From assembly GCA_002771315.1 (NCBI GenBank), contig PCSF01000186.1, positions 1-8,612 on the forward strand: DNA of 8,612 nucleotides, read 5' to 3'. Position numbers and translations under genes: made by a program. The DNA is from Desulfobacterales bacterium CG23_combo_of_CG06-09_8_20_14_all_52_9 (GTDB taxonomy: Bacteria; Desulfobacterota; Desulfobacteria; Desulfobacterales; UBA2156). Shown piece after piece: positions 5,853-8,612 of the stretch (position 1 is its first letter; the number at the start of each line of letters is the position of its first letter). The notes under the pieces were generated by a model. That model was not told the origin of the DNA and made no database searches. It saw nothing but the letters and a program-made list of their open reading frames with translations.

Positions 5853-6858
5853 CCGAGAAAAATTCTTGCAAAGTGGAGTCCTTTTTTTGAACGATAATCA
5901 GGCATTCAACCGATTCGAGCCAGGTAACCAGTTCGATTCCCTTTTCAGGCCCCATCACCATGAGACCGGTGGCCAGTGCATCGGCGAGGGCGCAGGTTTT
6001 AGCTATAACAGAGGCGCTCACCACCCCGTTGGAAACCGGGTATCCCGTTCGGGGATCGATAATGTGGGAATACCGAATGCCTCCTTTCTCGAAAAAATTC
6101 CGGTAGTTCCCGCTGGTGGCGAGGGCCATGTCCTTGAGGGTAACGGCTTTGTAGACCCGGTCCAAAGGAGCGCCTGAATTCGGCTCGTTGATTCCGATGC
6201 GCCATCGGCTTCCGTCGGACTTTTTGCCCGAGGCAAAGACCTCTCCGCCGATCTCCACCAGAAAGTTCCAGATCCCGCATTCAAGCAGCAGAGAAGCGAG
6301 GCGGTCCACACCATACCCCTTGGCGATGGAGGCGAGGTCCAGTGTGACGTCTGCGCTTTTCTTGACAAGATATCCCTTCTCGGAGACCTCTATGCGATGA
6401 AACCCCACTTTTTTGATGGCCTCACGGAGCTTTTCAGGGGCGGGTGGCTGGGTTGTGACACCCGGCACCCCGAATCCCCACAGATCCACCAGCGGTTTGA
6501 CGGTCCCATCCCATGCTCCGTCCGTGAGTCGGTACACGTATTCAGACGTTTGCATAACCTTATGAAAATCCTGAGAAACCGGAAAGGGTTTGCCCGCCGT
6601 ATGATCGGTGTTGAACCGGCTGATCTCGCTTTCCGGTATGAATGTGGACATGCTTTGGTTGATCGCATCCAGGCTTTGGCGGATTTTTACATCCAAGGCG
6701 TCCGGTATGAGAACCGATCCCGGGAAGATCTTGATATGGTAAGTGGTCCCCATGGTCTTTCCGGAGAACACGAGGGGACCGGAATCTCCCAACACCGGTG
6801 GGACCCAGAGAAAAAAGAGTGAAAGGATAACGTATGAATATCGTTTAACAGATTTCAA
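5824..6858 (-). CDS. apbE: FAD:protein FMN transferase (exported ApbE)
   Basis: A 344-residue protein that attaches FMN from FAD to a threonine of exported flavoproteins such as the RnfG and NqrC subunits. ApbE motifs are complete: KTMGTTYHI (34-42), DGTVKPLVDLWGFG (117-130), LDLASIAKGYGVD (173-185), EIGGEVFASG (202-211), ATSGNY (247-252), HIIDPRTGYPV (265-275) and CALADALATGLMVMG (289-303), with D293 and T297 as likely magnesium ligands. Residues 1-24 form a signal peptide, but no cysteine follows the hydrophobic core (VPPVLGDSG), so this is probably a soluble periplasmic form and not the lipoprotein found in many Gram-negatives. The start is TTG at 6858, 2 nt after the hypE stop; no in-frame ATG occurs before residue 36, which would lose the signal peptide. 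AGGA lies about 10 nt upstream. Its target flavoprotein is not in the window. Confidence 0.95.
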   Translation of the reverse strand: MKSVKRYSYVILSLFFLWVPPVLGDSGPLVFSGKTMGTTYHIKIFPGSVLIPDALDVKIRQSLDAINQSMSTFIPESEISRFNTDHTAGKPFPVSQDFHKVMQTSEYVYRLTDGAWDGTVKPLVDLWGFGVPGVTTQPPAPEKLREAIKKVGFHRIEVSEKGYLVKKSADVTLDLASIAKGYGVDRLASLLLECGIWNFLVEIGGEVFASGKKSDGSRWRIGINEPNSGAPLDRVYKAVTLKDMALATSGNYRNFFEKGGIRYSHIIDPRTGYPVSNGVVSASVIAKTCALADALATGLMVMGPEKGIELVTWLESVECLIIVQKKDSTLQEFFSDGFFEAASD

Positions 6859-6860
6859 GA

Positions 6861-7871
6861 TCAGCAGATCCTGGGGAGTTGTTCGCCGGTGAGCATATCC
6901 ACGAACCGGCTTCCACCGATGGAGGTCTTCAGGACCACCTTGCCCGAATGAGCTTCGGTTACCTCGCCGATGATACAGGCATCCTTTCCCAACGGATCCT
7001 GCCGCATGGCGGTAAGGACCGCATCACATGCGCTTTCCGGTACAAAGGCGATGAGTTTTCCTTCGTTTGCCACATACAAGGGATCGAAACCCAGAAGGCT
7101 ACAAATACCGCGCACTTCCGGTTTGACCGAGATGTGATCTTCATGGATCACGATGCCGACTTTTGAGGCAAGAGCGATTTCGTTCAAAGTGGATCCCACG
7201 CCGCCTCGGGTGGGGTCCCTCAGGGCATGGATCTCTTGTTTGGTTTCGAACATGCGGGCTACGAGATAGTTGAGGGGGGCTGTATCGCTGACCACCGTGC
7301 TCTCAAACGTCATCCCCTCCCGTTGTGCAAAGACAGCGACACCGTGCTCGGCAATACTTCCGGAAAGAAGGATGCGATCCCCGATTTTAGCGTTTTGACC
7401 CGAAACATGCACATCTTCGGGGACAACCCCAACCCCCGAAGTGTTGATGAAGATTTTATCCGCCGATCCCTTGGGTACCACCTTCGTATCCCCGGTTACA
7501 ATGAGGACCTGGGCATGGCAAGAAGCTTCCTGCATTTGCTTGCAGATGGTACTGAGATCCGAAAGGGGAAATCCTTCCTCGATGATCAGGCCCACGGATA
7601 GATAGAGCGGCTTGGCGCCGCACATCGCCAGGTCGTTGACTGTTCCATTTATTGCCAGATCCCCGATGCTCCCGCCGGGGAAAAAAATGGGATCCACCGT
7701 GTAGCTGTCGGTGGAAAAAGCCAGCCTTCCAGCCGGTACATGAAAAACCGCGCCGTCATCCATACGGGAGAGGATGGGGTTGTCGAAACGAGGAACCAGC
7801 ATTTCCGAGATGAGGCGGTGGGACATTTTCCCTCCGCTTCCGTGATCCAGCAGGATGATCTCTTTTTTCAT
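6861..7871 (-). CDS. hypE: Hydrogenase maturation protein HypE (carbamoyl dehydratase)
   Basis: A 336-residue cytoplasmic enzyme. It receives a carbamoyl group from HypF on its C-terminal cysteine and dehydrates it with ATP to a thiocyanate, the source of the cyanide ligands of the NiFe-hydrogenase centre. Family marks are DHGSGGK (9-15), RMDDGAV (36-42), NDLAMCGAKP (79-88), VTGDTK (125-130), RDPTRGGVG (218-226) and the essential C-terminal cysteine in PRIC (333-336), so the gene looks functional. The PurM/AIR-synthase fold and length are as expected. The ATG at 7871 has GAGGA 9 nt upstream and overlaps the stop of a 15-codon ORF as ATGA. hypE usually follows hypD or hypC; here neither is present and the upstream gene is an NlpC/P60 protein, so the other maturation genes and the hydrogenase must lie elsewhere. 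The related enzymes SelD and PurM lack this PRIC end. Confidence 0.97.
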   Translation of the reverse strand: MKKEIILLDHGSGGKMSHRLISEMLVPRFDNPILSRMDDGAVFHVPAGRLAFSTDSYTVDPIFFPGGSIGDLAINGTVNDLAMCGAKPLYLSVGLIIEEGFPLSDLSTICKQMQEASCHAQVLIVTGDTKVVPKGSADKIFINTSGVGVVPEDVHVSGQNAKIGDRILLSGSIAEHGVAVFAQREGMTFESTVVSDTAPLNYLVARMFETKQEIHALRDPTRGGVGSTLNEIALASKVGIVIHEDHISVKPEVRGICSLLGFDPLYVANEGKLIAFVPESACDAVLTAMRQDPLGKDACIIGEVTEAHSGKVVLKTSIGGSRFVDMLTGEQLPRIC

Positions 7872-7915
7872 GACACGGGTTCCTCGATCTCATATAGCCT
7901 GGCCAGCAAATCCAT
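7868..7915 (-). CDS. Possible 15-codon ORF coupled to hypE
   Basis: ATG at 7915 opens MDLLARLYEIEEPVS and ends in a TGA that shares ATGA with the hypE start. The frame is open for eight further codons upstream (to a TAG) without another ATG. A GGAAAGG stretch lies about 12 nt before the ATG, a weak Shine-Dalgarno. The overlap style is identical to the other junctions in this operon, which is the only argument that it is translated. I recognise no homolog; it could be a leader peptide, the remnant of a lost gene, or chance. Confidence 0.25.
   Translation of the reverse strand: MDLLARLYEIEEPVS
7881..7885 (-). promoter_or_regulatory. Ribosome binding site of hypE
   Basis: GAGGA on the minus strand, 9 nt before the hypE ATG. 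It lies inside the 15-codon ORF that overlaps the hypE start, and it fixes the start at 7871. Confidence 0.65.
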
Positions 7916-7942
7916 AGGATAATTGTGCCTTTCCCGAGTCGA

Positions 7943-8491
7943 CTATGGGCCGGAGGAAGGAATGGCCACGCGCCTGGCCATCCAGAAATTTTGGGCCCAG
8001 TAATCGTCGTGAAGACTGGACAGTGTGACTCCTTCCGACTTGGAGGCGTGGATGAAACGAGAATCGCCGATGTAAATGCCCACGTGTTTGCCAAACCAGC
8101 CTGTCTTGAATAGGACCAGATCCCCGGCGGCCAGGTTTTGATCGTAGATGCGTTTTCCCGTTTCGGCTAAAGTCTGGGTTGTTCTGGGCAATTGAAGATC
8201 CAGATGATCCCTGAAGATGACATGTACGAATCCGGAGCAGTCGATTCCACTGCGAGACATCCCTCCCCGTCGGTACCGAGTCCCTTTCCAGGATTCGTAT
8301 TGCGCAATCAGTCGGTCCCGGATCTGGGATCGCGAAAGCGAAAGAGGCGGCGTCGAATTTTGAGGTTCGGGATAGTAGGCCGGACCGGCGGATCGGGGAA
8401 TCGTGGAACAACCCGTGCCTCCGACGAGAACGGCTATAAAAAGTGCGACGCCGACAATACCCTGAAATGATCGATGAAACGGCCGGTTCAT
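7943..8491 (-). CDS. NlpC/P60-family lipoprotein, probable peptidoglycan endopeptidase
   Basis: A 182-residue protein. Residues 11-27 are a signal peptide ending in a lipobox-like VGGTGC with C28 as the lipidation site; the -3 residue is glycine, where leucine is usual. After a proline- and serine-rich linker (about 30-55) comes an NlpC/P60 domain (about 58-176). It has catalytic C85 (GIDCSGFVHV), H136 (KHVGIYIG) and H148 (RFIHAS), the expected Cys-His-His set. GAGDLVLF-like context is present as AAGDLVLFKT (121-130). Such enzymes cut gamma-D-glutamyl-diaminopimelate bonds in cell-wall stem peptides; the size and layout resemble E. coli Spr/MepS and NlpC. S. The gene is the first of the operon, right behind the promoter at 8503-8531, and no Shine-Dalgarno precedes its ATG. 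Confidence 0.94.
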   Translation of the reverse strand: MNRPFHRSFQGIVGVALFIAVLVGGTGCSTIPRSAGPAYYPEPQNSTPPLSLSRSQIRDRLIAQYESWKGTRYRRGGMSRSGIDCSGFVHVIFRDHLDLQLPRTTQTLAETGKRIYDQNLAAGDLVLFKTGWFGKHVGIYIGDSRFIHASKSEGVTLSSLHDDYWAQNFWMARRVAIPSSGP

Positions 8492-8502
8492 ATTACTGAG
8501 GG

Positions 8503-8531
8503 AGCATAAACGTTATGAGTTATCGTGTCAA
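8503..8531 (-). promoter_or_regulatory. Sigma70-type promoter of the NlpC/P60-hypE-apbE-rimO operon
   Basis: The minus strand has a perfect -35 TTGACA (8531-8526), a 17-nt spacer (8525-8509) and TATGCT (8508-8503), which matches four of six consensus positions. The predicted start falls near 8496, only about 5 nt before the NlpC/P60 ATG at 8491. The mRNA would thus be nearly leaderless, which agrees with the lack of a Shine-Dalgarno there. As the only clear promoter ahead of the run of closely packed genes, it could drive all of them to pgsA. Confidence 0.6.
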
Positions 8532-8612
8532 CGGCATGGTAAATTTCCATCGGGTGGACATTACGATACGGGTCGGATGGGAAAGCGGATCTTCAGCTTT
8601 TTTGACAGGGCG
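8515..8612 (+). CDS. Possible divergent gene, 5' end only (cut by the window)
   Basis: ATG at 8515 opens a frame of 32 full codons with no stop before the window edge, beginning MSYRVNGMVNFHRVDITIRV. GAGGGAG (8498-8504) lies 10 nt upstream and is a plausible Shine-Dalgarno. I recognise no family in the visible part, and third-position GC is lower than in the neighbouring genes. No good plus-strand promoter is visible, and upstream control elements would overlap the NlpC/P60 start. It may be a real divergent gene or a chance open frame. Confidence 0.3.
   Translation, partial: MSYRVNGMVNFHRVDITIRVGWESGSSAFLTG

Noticed and set aside
5187..5897. Long plus-strand open frame of 236 codons opposite rimO
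   Set aside because: It lies antisense to rimO, whose catalytic cysteines and full-length architecture are clear; the translation shows no recognisable domain and is a by-product of GC-rich codon usage.
6787..6858. ApbE as a lipoprotein
   Set aside because: The signal peptide region contains no cysteine, so lipidation as in many ApbE proteins is not supported.
8582..8603. Hairpin AAAGC/GCTTT followed by six T on the plus strand, terminator-like
   Set aside because: The stem has only 5 mostly A-T pairs with a 9-nt loop, too weak to call a terminator, and it lies inside the possible divergent frame.
1..8612. CRISPR array or complete insertion sequence
   Set aside because: No regularly spaced repeats and no transposase reading frame were found on either strand.

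Overview
The window carries a tight run of housekeeping genes, all read on the minus strand, that ends in two tRNA genes and then changes to what looks like accessory DNA. Gene content (HypE, ApbE, RimO, a long-chain polyprenyl diphosphate synthase, PgsA), moderate-to-high GC and the many overlapping starts fit an anaerobic Gram-negative bacterium, most likely of the Desulfobacterota (former Deltaproteobacteria). That placement is inferred from gene content and not from a marker-gene comparison. The lipobox of the NlpC/P60 protein and the signal peptides of two other proteins support a cell with a periplasm.

Layout in the direction of transcription (right to left): a near-consensus promoter (8503-8531) lies just ahead of an NlpC/P60 lipoprotein gene (7943-8491). 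A 15-codon ORF follows (7868-7915), its stop overlapping the start of hypE (6861-7871). Then come apbE (5824-6858, TTG start), rimO (4527-5852), a polyprenyl diphosphate synthase (3550-4530, GTG start), an unrecognised exported protein (2288-3550) and pgsA (1723-2283). From hypE to pgsA every junction is an overlap or a gap of at most 4 nt, so these genes very probably form one translationally coupled operon. The products serve envelope maintenance (peptidoglycan hydrolase, phospholipid head group, polyprenyl carrier or quinone tail) and maturation of redox enzymes (hydrogenase cyanide ligand, covalent FMN) and of the ribosome (S12 methylthiolation).

Next, with its own good promoter (1647-1675), is a tRNA pair: tRNA-His(GTG) at 1557-1633 and tRNA-Arg(TCG) at 1433-1509, both with encoded CCA, separated by a perfect 11-bp hairpin. 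Downstream of the tRNA-Arg 3' end is about 395 bp of mostly AT-rich DNA with no convincing gene but a candidate FNR/CRP-family operator. After it comes the 5' part (345 codons) of a large SNF2-type helicase that I recognise as related to the DISARM DrmD helicase. A defence-type gene just past a tRNA 3' end suggests a genomic island boundary, but neither the far attachment site nor partner genes are in the window.

At the right edge a possible divergent plus-strand gene begins (8515 onward) and is cut by the window. I found no CRISPR array, complete insertion sequence or replication origin.
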